43,062 nucleotides of DNA from an uncultured Eubacteriales bacterium (GCA_900555735.1 USMI01000004.1:1-43062), one strand, 5' to 3'. Numbered from the stretch's first letter, positions 31,405 to 39,429 are shown. Translations and numbers: made by a program. Notes: generated from the letters alone by a model not told the origin.

Positions 31405-32513
31405 TGGGCAAAAACGAAAAAAAGATGATCCTCATCGCACAGACCTACCACGACGGTTTTTATAAGACCGAGACCAGCGCGGCAGCACCGCAGTCTATCA
31501 TTTCGATGCTGTCTCGTTTGACGGGTAGCACCATCCAGTATGTCACAGAGCTGGACGGCTACCATGCGCTGATCGTCAGTCGCGTTGGCGGCAACACCCC
31601 AGCGGAGCGCGGCGGGACTGAAAAATTTGCACTGCTGTTCGGAGATACCTTCGCCGAACAGCTGATGCGGCGGCCAGCGGCTGTTTTCCGAGTGGCAGAA
31701 TGGCTGGTAGACACAGGCGACGCCGCAGGCACATCTTTGAACAAGCTTCCCGCCCTGCTGGACGAGCTGGTGGACGACAGCCGTTACTGTGACAGCGTGC
31801 CTTTCACGGACGGCATGCTGACAGCCTATGCCGTGGCGCTGGCCGTCTCGATGAACGGGAAAAATCTGTGTTTCGTGGACGATATCTCGCAGGATGAGCT
31901 ATTGGGTGTCCTTTATGCCCTGCCTCCATCGGTTCGTGCTAAGACCTTCTGGTCCTTCGGCTACTGTAAAGCCTGCCCCGCCAGTCTAAAACTAGTAGCC
32001 AGAAATGCAAATGATCCGAAATTTGAAGTGCCACCTAGTCAAATGGCTTACACCACCTCGGATATTGAAACCATCCTCACCGAAATTCTCGATGTGAAGC
32101 AGGAGGCCCTCACGGCTGTCATCGGCGAAGGTGTCAGCCCTCATGCGGTGACGTGGACGCCCTCTCTCCTTTTGGAGGTGGCGTCTTGGCAGCCCGCAGC
32201 GGCACCACAGCGAGAGACGGCATCCGCACCGGTCGCCCACCCGCGGGAGCGCCAGCAGCCCCGTGAGCGCAGCAGAGGTGCGCATGCGACGCTTGTCAGA
32301 CGAAATGCGGCGCTCAGCCTCACGCGCAAGCTGTTACTGCTGCTCTTTACCGCTGTCTTGCTGTTCTATGGGTTCCGGACAGGCACTTCGGTGATCGGAG
32401 ATGGGGTCTACCTCCGGCTTTACCTCAACCTGAGCATGGGCGATCTGGTTCGCGCTATTGCGGTGTTCGCAGCAGGCTGGCTGGCAAGGAGCCTGTTCGT
32501 GAAACGAAAATAG
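31404..32513 (+). CDS. Membrane-anchored GTPase partner, possibly GAP1-like
   Basis: A 369-residue protein with a soluble region of about 260 residues, a Pro/Arg-rich linker (263-295) and two C-terminal helices (about 308-324 and 348-365). The soluble part opens with ILIAQTYHDGFYKTETS and contains LLGVLYALPPSVRAKTFWSFGY, here given as LYALPPSVRAKTFWSFGY, a pattern that recalls the LP-x-R-FS stretch of GTPase-associated protein 1 (GAP1). The match is by eye and weak. Start coupled to the GTPase stop (TAATG) with GGAGGG upstream. Proposed role: anchors or reads out the GTPase at the membrane. Confidence 0.65.
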   Translation: MGKNEKKMILIAQTYHDGFYKTETSAAAPQSIISMLSRLTGSTIQYVTELDGYHALIVSRVGGNTPAERGGTEKFALLFGDTFAEQLMRRPAAVFRVAEWLVDTGDAAGTSLNKLPALLDELVDDSRYCDSVPFTDGMLTAYAVALAVSMNGKNLCFVDDISQDELLGVLYALPPSVRAKTFWSFGYCKACPASLKLVARNANDPKFEVPPSQMAYTTSDIETILTEILDVKQEALTAVIGEGVSPHAVTWTPSLLLEVASWQPAAAPQRETASAPVAHPRERQQPRERSRGAHATLVRRNAALSLTRKLLLLLFTAVLLFYGFRTGTSVIGDGVYLRLYLNLSMGDLVRAIAVFAAGWLARSLFVKRK

Positions 32514-32538
32514 CTTTATCTCCCCCCAGCCTTCGAAC

Positions 32539-32576
32539 AAACTGCCTGTGAGACGCTGGTCTCACAGGCAGTTTTG
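32539..32576 (+). terminator. Terminator of the GTPase operon
   Basis: Perfect 15-bp stem AACTGCCTGTGAGAC with its complement (32540-32554 / 32559-32573), GCTG loop, then TT(T)GG. It lies inside leader copy 2. Confidence 0.85.
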
Positions 32577-32606
32577 GTTTTCCAGCACAGAGCCACCGGC
32601 ACAGCT

Positions 32607-32642
32607 CCCCCCTCTCAACCGTCCAATCAATGCTGCTATGAT
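32607..32642 (+). promoter_or_regulatory. Promoter of the FHA-SEDS-PBP operon
   Basis: C6 tract (32607-32612) and extended -10 TGC-TATGAT (32634-32642), with the same 21-nt gap as at 29292-29327. The two operons are therefore likely switched together. Confidence 0.55.
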
Positions 32643-32697
32643 TAAAACATCAAGAGGAAATCAAAAAAGTGTACGTAAAGAGAAAGGAGAAATAGAT

Positions 32698-33063
32698 TTG
32701 GCTTACTTTTTGATCTCGATTTTAGGCATGGTAGTTCTTCTCTTGCCCCTCCGCGAAACGCCGTTTGAGACGGATTCCTACGGGCGGAAAGCTACTCTGA
32801 CAAGCCCCACCGGCGCGATGTTGCCGATTGCTCTCGATGAGTTCAATGCCTGCGGCTGCGGAGAAGGCTATACTGTGGACTTGTCCGCTTTGGGGCATGT
32901 GACGGAAGGCTTTTTCGTTGTTCTGGACCCCGGCGTAGGCTTTACCCTCGGCGGCGACGCCCTGATCCGGCGTAACGGTGAGATCGTGAACGATCTCATT
33001 CTTCATGACAACGATGAAATTATTTTAAGAGGTAGTTCACTGATTTTTAGGATCGACGAATGA
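32698..33063 (+). CDS. Membrane-anchored FHA-like protein (degenerate)
   Basis: A 121-residue protein with one N-terminal helix (residues 2-18) and a beta-sandwich domain whose C-terminal part reads like an FHA domain: RRNGEIVNDLILHDNDEIIL then LIFRI, matching NGT-vN-L-GD-I-lG-l-F of the family. The usual phosphothreonine-binding Arg, Ser and His positions are not conserved (VTEGFFVV where SRxHA is expected). Start is a TTG at 32698, 8 nt after AAAGGAG; no ATG is better placed. First gene of the SEDS/PBP operon, as FhaB is beside rodA-pbpA in actinobacteria. Confidence 0.7.
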   Translation: MAYFLISILGMVVLLLPLRETPFETDSYGRKATLTSPTGAMLPIALDEFNACGCGEGYTVDLSALGHVTEGFFVVLDPGVGFTLGGDALIRRNGEIVNDLILHDNDEIILRGSSLIFRIDE

Positions 33064-33081
33064 GAGGAGGATGAATAGAAC

Positions 33082-34485
33082 ATGATGAACAACCTCTCGC
33101 GACGGATGTCGCTGTCTCCCTACGCATTGCAGGCCCTCCCCGTGGTCTTGCTGATCGTCTTCCAGTTAATGTTCACTTCGTATTCCTTATGGGAGAGCGG
33201 TGGTGGTATCGCCCAATACTATGGTGCGGACGCCGAGGGCGTGTACCACACGCTGGCGATGAACGTGAGTGGCCGCCTCTGGCGGATGATGCTTTTCCTA
33301 ATGGTCATGGAGGCGGCAGCACTGCTGCTCATCTTGCGCTTTAAGGTCGAGGGCGTACTGCCTGTGCTGGTTCCTGTCTGGCTGCTATTGACCCTCAGCT
33401 GTGTTTATATGGCATATGTCGCACCGGCTCTGGCTGCTAAGCACTACGCAACCGTTCTTCTCAGTTTCGCGGCGCTGTTGCTGGGCGTCGCGCTGGCCTG
33501 TATCGCGCCACAATTAAAAGAACGGAACAAGCTGCTGCGGCTGGTGTTCATTATCACCGCCGGTGCTGTGCTGGCACTGACTGCCTACGGCCTGTTCTTC
33601 GCGCCGGTTGTTAACGGCTCCCGGGTATACATCGCAGGTGTTTCTCCGGTCGAAATCTACAAGGTTGCCGTCCTGTCGCTCACCGCCCTCACGATCGTTC
33701 CCATGCAGCAAGAGAAAAGCCTCGGGAAACAGCTTATCGCTGTCATAGCACTGATGGCAGGCTCTCTGCTCATACTTCGCTCCCTTGGCGACGCAATTTT
33801 GCTGCTGGCCATCGTTCTGGTGATCGTTCTTGAAACGAAGGGCAAAAAGCTTTTTATCCTGCTGGCCGGGGCAGGCGCGGTCATTGGGCTCGTCGGGTAT
33901 AAAATCTACGCCGCCGTTAAGCCTGACAGTTACCTCGTAAAACGGTTTAGCGACGTGCTGGTCGCTGAGACCGACCCGACCGCAAATGCGAACCTCCGTC
34001 GGGCGGTACTGGGCATGCTTCGAGCGGGCATCTTCGGTTCCGGCGTCAGTCCAGATAACGTGCGGTATATCAGCTATAATTACGCTTCTGATACCGACTT
34101 CGTTTACTCGGGATTGATCGGTTTATTCGGCATCGGAATCGGCCTTCTGGTGCTTTTCGCCTATTTTACCCTCGTACATGGCCTGTCCACCCACCCTAAC
34201 CAAATGGACGTTTTGTCTTATACGTTCGGCAACCTGGCAGCGGTGCTTGTTCTGGTGCAAGCCATGACCCATGTTGGTGCGAATCTCAATGTCATGCCCC
34301 TCTCTGGAGTGGTCCTGCCACTGCTCTCAAGAAGTGGCGCCGCTCTTTGCACCACCATGCTTGCGATCGGTCTTGCCCTCGGAGGACGCATTCAGTGCCT
34401 GAGCTGGTTATGGGCGAAAGCGGCTCGGCCGCTTAACACGCTGCTGGCCCATAAAAAAGAAAAAGAAGGAGCAGATGAAGTATGA
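33082..34485 (+). CDS. Divergent SEDS protein (FtsW/RodA/SpoVE family)
   Basis: A 467-residue protein with about 10-12 membrane helices. SEDS proteins are peptidoglycan glycosyltransferases that use lipid II and work with a class B PBP. Recognisable points are GVSPVEIYKVAVL (for QPSE-xxK), FGSGVSPDN, SDTDFVYSGLIGLFGIG (for TDFIFSxxxEELG), and NVMPLSGVVLPLLSRSG (for P-TG-LPF-S-GG). Several normally strict positions differ, including Q to V and GG to SG. GAGGAGG precedes the start. It overlaps the PBP gene by 4 bp, so the pair is likely a complex. Confidence 0.88.
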   Translation: MMNNLSRRMSLSPYALQALPVVLLIVFQLMFTSYSLWESGGGIAQYYGADAEGVYHTLAMNVSGRLWRMMLFLMVMEAAALLLILRFKVEGVLPVLVPVWLLLTLSCVYMAYVAPALAAKHYATVLLSFAALLLGVALACIAPQLKERNKLLRLVFIITAGAVLALTAYGLFFAPVVNGSRVYIAGVSPVEIYKVAVLSLTALTIVPMQQEKSLGKQLIAVIALMAGSLLILRSLGDAILLLAIVLVIVLETKGKKLFILLAGAGAVIGLVGYKIYAAVKPDSYLVKRFSDVLVAETDPTANANLRRAVLGMLRAGIFGSGVSPDNVRYISYNYASDTDFVYSGLIGLFGIGIGLLVLFAYFTLVHGLSTHPNQMDVLSYTFGNLAAVLVLVQAMTHVGANLNVMPLSGVVLPLLSRSGAALCTTMLAIGLALGGRIQCLSWLWAKAARPLNTLLAHKKEKEGADEV

Positions 34486-35906
34486 AAGAGCACATGACAA
34501 AAAAGGCAAAGCGTTTTTACACTCCGGTGGATCGTCTGGTAAGAGGCATCGCCCTCTTACTGGTCGCCGTTAGCCTGTTTGGTATTTTCCGCGTCTATGC
34601 CAATGCCCAGAAAGCCGCCGACAGCCTGACGCTGTCGGAGCGGGCGAGCTTGAGTTCAAAGATCGACATTGAAGAAGAGAATTTTGAGAACAACGTTGTC
34701 GAAAAAAAAGCTCGTTCGCTCTATGGCACGCTCCGGACCTCGGACGGCGAGGTGCTGGTGGATCTGACACACAGTAATACGAACACGCCCGCGCTGGGCA
34801 GCTTGCTCGGCACGCTGAACTCGATTGATGTGTCGGACACTCGCTATTTTTTAAACAACTACAAACAAAGCATTTTTCCGGATGTCAGCTGGAATGCGGT
34901 CAACGGCTTTACCAGTCCGGACGGCACTGTCACTCTTACCATCGACAGTCGTGTGCAAAACAGCATCTACCAGAAAATGGTAGATTTGGGGATCTACGGC
35001 TCTGTGACCCTGTATGACTTCAAAACGGGTGAAATTAAGGCACTTTGTTCCACTCCGGGCTTGGGCGAAAAAAACGCAGCCGGTGAGGCGGTGGAGGGAT
35101 CATTTATAAACAAATGTTTATACCGAACGAGCCCCGGATCGACGCAAAAAATATTAACTTTATTTCTGGCTGAATCGCAAGGAATTAACGTAGCTAATGC
35201 CAGATTTTCTTGCAATGGTGCGTATACTCTTCAAGACGGCACTGTTGTTCGGTGTAGTGGAGTCCATGGCCAACTTATCAATGGCGAGACAGCCGTTGGA
35301 AAATCCTGTAACGTTTTCTTTGCCCAACTCATCGAAAAGCTATCTGTCAACCAAACTTACGAGCAGCTTTATGATATGGGCTGGACTGTGAATGGTCTTT
35401 CCAAGGACGGCGAAAATGTTTTCCAGATTGGCAATCTGCCCATTGACAGATCCTCACTCACTTGGACGAGTAATAACACATTTGTTTCAGTCTGGTCGTT
35501 AATTGGTCAATGTGAAGCGATGGCCTCACCACTTCAGATGGTCGAATTGGCAGGGAACTGCGCGACTGGTGGTAATGCGGCTGTACCCCGCCTGACCACG
35601 CATGAGGCTATCACAAAAAGCGGCTATGGTGCGTACGCAGAAGCATTTCAACGTGCATGGTCAGTCTGGACAGCCGGATTTCAGCAGTGCTATTCATCAA
35701 AGGATTATGGCGTTTGTACGGCCGCTAAGACAGGTACCTCTGACCAGTTGGCCGGTGAAACCCACAAGCTCCTCCTTGCTGTGATTGGTGATTACTCTTT
35801 GTATATTGTGATTGAAAACTATCTGCAATCGCGCGTGATGCCGTATCAGCTGCTGCCCACCATTGAGCAAAGTATTTCCGTCATCGAAAGCGAGGTGCTC
35901 CAATAA
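34482..35906 (+). CDS. Class B penicillin-binding protein (PbpA-like transpeptidase)
   Basis: A 474-residue bPBP: one membrane anchor (residues 20-38), a short pedestal (45-145) and a transpeptidase domain with all three catalytic motifs, STQK (S220-K223), SCN (275-277) and KTGT (416-419). It cross-links peptidoglycan outside the membrane, probably with the SEDS protein encoded just upstream. Compact size matches mycobacterial/clostridial PbpA rather than FtsI. The transpeptidase half (from about 35090) is visibly richer in AT than the first half. Terminator at 35915. Confidence 0.92.
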   Translation: MKEHMTKKAKRFYTPVDRLVRGIALLLVAVSLFGIFRVYANAQKAADSLTLSERASLSSKIDIEEENFENNVVEKKARSLYGTLRTSDGEVLVDLTHSNTNTPALGSLLGTLNSIDVSDTRYFLNNYKQSIFPDVSWNAVNGFTSPDGTVTLTIDSRVQNSIYQKMVDLGIYGSVTLYDFKTGEIKALCSTPGLGEKNAAGEAVEGSFINKCLYRTSPGSTQKILTLFLAESQGINVANARFSCNGAYTLQDGTVVRCSGVHGQLINGETAVGKSCNVFFAQLIEKLSVNQTYEQLYDMGWTVNGLSKDGENVFQIGNLPIDRSSLTWTSNNTFVSVWSLIGQCEAMASPLQMVELAGNCATGGNAAVPRLTTHEAITKSGYGAYAEAFQRAWSVWTAGFQQCYSSKDYGVCTAAKTGTSDQLAGETHKLLLAVIGDYSLYIVIENYLQSRVMPYQLLPTIEQSISVIESEVLQ

Positions 35907-35914
35907 GCAGACAC

Positions 35915-35947
35915 TGTGAGGCTGCCGTTACAAACGGCAGCCTCACA
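35915..35947 (+). terminator. Terminator of the FHA-SEDS-PBP operon
   Basis: Perfect 15-bp stem (35915-35929 with 35933-35947), 3-nt loop. A T run appears only some 15 nt later. Right boundary of the unusual region. Confidence 0.85.
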
Positions 35948-35968
35948 ACGTCACATAAAAAATTTTTC

Positions 35969-35997
35969 TTGACAATCGAAGTTCTCTCCGCTATTAT
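35969..35997 (+). promoter_or_regulatory. Promoter of the PadR operon
   Basis: TTGACA (35969-35974), 17-nt spacer, TATTAT (35992-35997). Confidence 0.8.
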
Positions 35998-36029
35998 GTA
36001 GTTAATCTACATATGTAGCAATCCTACAT
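35996..36029. promoter_or_regulatory. Tandem PadR operator candidates
   Basis: Two adjacent 17-bp inverted repeats, ATGTAG-N5-CTACAT, at 35996-36012 and 36013-36029. They begin inside the -10 box and run over the transcription start. PadR proteins typically bind ATGT-N-ACAT repeats. Confidence 0.75.
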
Positions 36030-36044
36030 AGTAAGGAGGGCACC

Positions 36045-36395
36045 ATGGAATTTGACAAGACGCTGACCTCCGGCAGCACAAAGCTGCTGCTGATGAAGCT
36101 GCTGGAGCAGCAGGACATGTACGGCTATCAGATGATCGAGGAGCTGCGCCGCCGGTCGAATCACACCTTCGACCTGAAATCCGGCACGCTGTATCCCCTG
36201 CTGCATGCGCTGGAGCAGGAGGGCTGGGTGACGGCCCGGGAGGAACCGGCGGCAGGCGGCCGCACCCGGCGGTACTATCATCTGACCGGCTCCGGTCGGG
36301 AGGCACTGGCCAAAAAAGAGGCGGAATGGCGCAGCTACGCCGCCGCCGTGACGAAGGTGCTGGAGGGAGGTGCTCACTGTGTCGGAGCGATTTGA
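36045..36395 (+). CDS. PadR-family regulator
   Basis: A 116-residue winged-helix protein of the short PadR type: LLLMKLLEQQDMYGYQMIEE, FDLKSGTLYPLLHALEQEGW and RRYYHLTGSGREAL. Start at 36045 follows AAGGAGGGC. It overlaps the next gene by 17 bp and stands behind tandem operators, so it almost certainly represses itself and its partner. This PadR plus HAAS-protein pairing is a common regulatory unit. Confidence 0.93.
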   Translation: MEFDKTLTSGSTKLLLMKLLEQQDMYGYQMIEELRRRSNHTFDLKSGTLYPLLHALEQEGWVTAREEPAAGGRTRRYYHLTGSGREALAKKEAEWRSYAAAVTKVLEGGAHCVGAI

Positions 36396-37653
36396 CGGTT
36401 ACCTGTCCCAAGTGGATGAGCAGGTCCGCTGGGCGCGGGTACGACCCGCCCTGCGGCGGGAGCTGATGGGCCATCTGGAGGAGCAGCGTGACGCCTGTCT
36501 GGCGGAGGGCATGGACGAGACCTCCGCCGAGATCGAGGCGGTGCGGCAGATGGGCGACCCGGTGCTGGTGGGCCGGCAGCTGGACGAGGTGCACCGGCCC
36601 TGGCCCCAATACGCGCCGCTGGCGCTGGCGGCGGTGTTAGCGGTATGCGGCATGCTGATCCGCATCAACGTGAACCACACCTCCTCCATCCGCTCGCTGG
36701 CAGGCGCGGGAGTCGGCCTTGTGCTGATGGCGGCACTCTACTTCTTCGACTACCGGAAGCTGATCCGGTATGCGTGGTGGCTCTACGGCGGTGTGGTGCT
36801 GGCCAGTCTGGCGCTGGAGGTGTATTGCGCTCTGACCGGTCAAAGCGGCATCGCCGTAGGCGGATGGCGGTACAGCGTGTATCTGACGCTGCTCTTTCCC
36901 ATGGCAGGGGCGCTGGTTGCCTGCGCCCTGCGGGGCAGGCGGTGGGGCTTCTGGCTGGCCGTTCTGGCCTACGCGCCCCTGTGCGTTTTCGCCTGTCTTG
37001 CACCCTCGATAATCGGTCTGCTGCTGACGGTGATCTGCGGCTGCGTCACGCTGCTGTACGGCATCCGGCAGGACTGGTGGCCGGTACATAAAACTGTCGC
37101 ACGGCTGCTGGTGGTGGCTGGCGGCGTGACGCTGGGGCTGTTTCTCTCCGCGTCACTGCGCAGGATCGGGTGCTATGCAGCCGTTCCCTCCGATGACGGC
37201 TATGCCCTGTACTCCCTGCGAGCCGCGCTGGACAAGGCGATACTGTGGGGCAATGGCTGCGCCGACATCGGTCAGCGGGATCTGGGCTATCTGGCGGTCG
37301 GCGACGACACCACCTTCTTGCTGACGAAGGTGATCTGCACGCTGGGCTGGATCCCTTTCCTGCTGCTGTGCGGGGTGCTCTGCGCACTGCTGGTGCTGGT
37401 AGGGCTTCGTTGTGTGAAGCGTTGCCACAGCGCAGGAGGCTTACTGGCCATGATGGCAGGGCTGACCATCGGCGGGCATTTTCTGCTGAATGTGATCGCC
37501 AGCTGTGGCCTGCCGCTGTGGGACGCTCACTTCCCCTTCGTGCAAGGCAGCCTGTTCACCGTCATTGATCTGGCGCTGCTGGGCGTGGCGCTGTCGGTAT
37601 TCCGGCAGGCGGGCTGCCCGGAGGATGCGCAGCAAACTCCGGCGAGGGTATAG
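36379..37653 (+). CDS. HAAS/permease-prefix protein with a SEDS-like membrane domain
   Basis: A 424-residue protein. Residues 1-75 are a cytoplasmic HAAS (permease prefix) domain (LRRELMGHLEEQRDACLAEG, ETSAEIEAVRQMGDPVLVG). About ten helices follow. The last third resembles the SEDS fold: DTTFLLTKVICTLGWIPFLL (cf. TDFIFSxxxEELG) and FLLNVIASCGLPLW with HFPFVQGS (cf. NI-GLLPxxG-LPFxSxGG), but catalytic-type residues are poorly kept. GTG start at 36379 with GGAGGGAGG 8 nt upstream; another GTG at 36370 lies in the binding site. Controlled with PadR. Probably a regulated SEDS-like envelope protein of unknown activity. Confidence 0.78.
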   Translation: MSERFDGYLSQVDEQVRWARVRPALRRELMGHLEEQRDACLAEGMDETSAEIEAVRQMGDPVLVGRQLDEVHRPWPQYAPLALAAVLAVCGMLIRINVNHTSSIRSLAGAGVGLVLMAALYFFDYRKLIRYAWWLYGGVVLASLALEVYCALTGQSGIAVGGWRYSVYLTLLFPMAGALVACALRGRRWGFWLAVLAYAPLCVFACLAPSIIGLLLTVICGCVTLLYGIRQDWWPVHKTVARLLVVAGGVTLGLFLSASLRRIGCYAAVPSDDGYALYSLRAALDKAILWGNGCADIGQRDLGYLAVGDDTTFLLTKVICTLGWIPFLLLCGVLCALLVLVGLRCVKRCHSAGGLLAMMAGLTIGGHFLLNVIASCGLPLWDAHFPFVQGSLFTVIDLALLGVALSVFRQAGCPEDAQQTPARV

Positions 37654-37662
37654 GATAACGAA

Positions 37663-37701
37663 AAAACCAGCCGTGACTGCGTTGCAGTCACGGCTGGTTT
37701 T
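37663..37701. terminator. Bidirectional terminator
   Basis: Perfect 18-bp stem (37663-37680 with 37684-37701) and 3-nt loop, A-run before and T-run within the right arm; separates convergent operons. Confidence 0.93.
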
Positions 37702-37709
37702 ATGTATAA

Positions 37710-38183
37710 TTACCGGTACACCTTCGGCTCCGCCTGCGCAATCACATCAATGATCTGGTTCTGCGTACTGATCCGATAGTGCTTCCACGGCGCGTCACAA
37801 AGGCTCAGCAGTCCCGCGTCCACGGTGACCGTCAGGTAGTCCAGCAGCTTCGACTTCTCGAATACCGCCAGATACTTCCCCGTCCTGATCTCCTGCGGGT
37901 CATAGGAGCAGAAGGACTCGTTCCGCACCTGATAGAGGATATAGTCCTCAAACACGATCTCCATGGTCGCCGCCGTGTCAGGCAAAAGCGGCGCACAATG
38001 GGCCAATACCGTGTCCACAGCGTCATCGCCGGTGAGATGAGCCGCTTCCGGAGCGGTCACCGCGCCGCAAAGGGTGATATGCAGCCGGTTTTCCTCTGTC
38101 TCCCGCAGCTGACGGAGAAACGGATCGTTCCGGCCGCTGTCCAGCATACGGCCCGCCGCTTCAAAGGACAAGGTCTCCATCAT
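37710..38183 (-). CDS. Hypothetical protein downstream of the XpaC-family gene
   Basis: A 157-residue soluble protein with no recognised motif. Helical start (LSFEAAGRMLDSG, FLRQLRETEEN), then beta-rich middle (MEIVFEDYILYQVRNESF) and a tail with KHYRISTQNQIIDVIAQ. Its ATG overlaps the stop of the XpaC-family gene by 4 bp (ATGA), so it is translationally coupled and is the last gene of a four-gene operon. Function unknown; a partner of the XpaC-like protein is the simplest guess. Confidence 0.75.
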   Translation of the reverse strand: MMETLSFEAAGRMLDSGRNDPFLRQLRETEENRLHITLCGAVTAPEAAHLTGDDAVDTVLAHCAPLLPDTAATMEIVFEDYILYQVRNESFCSYDPQEIRTGKYLAVFEKSKLLDYLTVTVDAGLLSLCDAPWKHYRISTQNQIIDVIAQAEPKVYR

Positions 38184-39427
38184 TCCACTTCCGTATCGGG
38201 CATCTGCACAGCGGTGCCGCCATCCAAGCCGAAATCGTCGGCCACAGAGGAGGTATCCCGCTTGAGCATGGTCTCCATGACACGGATGTCGCTGTCGATA
38301 TCCATGGCGGCGTCGCGGTACAGGTCGTCCAGCTGGTGCTCGAACCCGGCGATGATATTGTCCATGGTCTCCTCAATGCGTGCCTTGGCCTGATTGAGAT
38401 TCTCGCCGCTCACCCCTGTCTCCTCAAAGTCGGCGTAGCTATCCAGCAGCTTTTGCGTGGTGGGCAGGTAATAATTCAGGAATGTGCTGGCCTTGGCCTT
38501 CTTGGCAGGCTCCTCCTGAATGACCTTGAAGATCTGGCGGGTGATGGCCTCCAATCGGTCGATCTTGGCGCTGAGTACCGAATCATCAATGCGGTCGTTG
38601 GCCCGGCGGATGGCCGCCAGCGTGCCCTCGTCGCCCACGGCTTCCGATGATGCGGCGGCAGGCTGCGCCGTCTGTTGGGCGCTGGCGGCGCGGCGGGCGG
38701 CAAAGTAGGCGTTGGCCGCGTTCTGTGAGCGGAACAGCATGTCGTTGCCCCGGTCCAGATAGGTGTCGGGACCCCACATGCCCTTTTCGATCATGGCCTC
38801 CAGATCACGCTCGGCCTTGCTCTCCCCCACATCGGCGGCCTTCATGAGATGGGCCAGCGGGATAGCGTCCCGCGTACCGGCACAGGCCAGATACTTGGCG
38901 TAGCGGCGCATCTTGCGGTTCATGATGGCGCCGCCGCTCAGCAGGGCAAGGCCGCCCGCCAGCAATCCCGTGGGATAGAAGAGCTGCCGCAGAAAATACC
39001 ACCACTCGTGATAGTTGACGGCATAGCTCAGATCATTGTACACCACATTCATCATGGCCGCGCAGCCCAGCGCCGCCAGTACGATGCCGACGATCTTCAG
39101 CGCCTTGGCCCCTCCCGCGGAGGGCTGGGGTGTCTGGGTGACCTTCTTGACGGCGCTGGTCTTTTCCGTCTGCTTCTGCTGGACGGTCTGCTGCGTCGCC
39201 TGCTGCTTCTGCTCCTCCGCCTTCGCCCGGATATGCGCCGCCGTGGTGGAGACCGCCTTTTTCAGCTTCTGCGGGTTGTCGGTCAGCTTTTTGATCAGCA
39301 GGATCAACCCCACCGGCCACGCCACCAGAAACATAATACCGATCAGCAGCCACGCGCCAAAGTCGTTGTCGTTTCTGCCGCCGCGGTTGGGCTGCCGCTG
39401 CGGCCGGTAGTCATCATGATACTCCAT
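38180..39427 (-). CDS. XpaC-family (5-bromo-4-chloroindolyl phosphate hydrolysis) membrane protein
   Basis: A 415-residue protein. It has one helix near the N-terminus (about 25-46), a Gln/Lys-rich coiled stretch (60-100), a hydrophobic hairpin (108-165), a helical linker with an Ala-rich segment, and the C-terminal XpaC-type helical domain with FLNYYLPTTQKLLDSYADFE, EETMDNIIAGFEHQLDDLY and DIDSDIRVMETMLKRD. XpaC proteins are often linked with TelA-type envelope stress genes; the enzyme name is historical. Start at 39427 has GGGGAG upstream. Operon with ABC exporter and DUF896. Confidence 0.85.
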   Translation of the reverse strand: MEYHDDYRPQRQPNRGGRNDNDFGAWLLIGIMFLVAWPVGLILLIKKLTDNPQKLKKAVSTTAAHIRAKAEEQKQQATQQTVQQKQTEKTSAVKKVTQTPQPSAGGAKALKIVGIVLAALGCAAMMNVVYNDLSYAVNYHEWWYFLRQLFYPTGLLAGGLALLSGGAIMNRKMRRYAKYLACAGTRDAIPLAHLMKAADVGESKAERDLEAMIEKGMWGPDTYLDRGNDMLFRSQNAANAYFAARRAASAQQTAQPAAASSEAVGDEGTLAAIRRANDRIDDSVLSAKIDRLEAITRQIFKVIQEEPAKKAKASTFLNYYLPTTQKLLDSYADFEETGVSGENLNQAKARIEETMDNIIAGFEHQLDDLYRDAAMDIDSDIRVMETMLKRDTSSVADDFGLDGGTAVQMPDTEVE

Positions 39428-39429
39428 TA

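Larger units (their letters stand above)
32519..32670 (+). repeat. Duplicated leader repeat, copy 2
   Basis: Counterpart of 29196-29350: C-tract, intact hairpin (32539-32574), second C-tract, 21-nt gap, extended -10, ATCAAGA. The copy ends at the ribosome binding site of the FHA-like gene. Confidence 0.65.

Noticed and set aside
29292..32642. C-tract promoters as SigI-type promoters
   Set aside because: The C-rich -35-like block recalls SigI promoters, but the CGWA -10 element is not present at a constant distance in both copies, whereas an extended -10 is.
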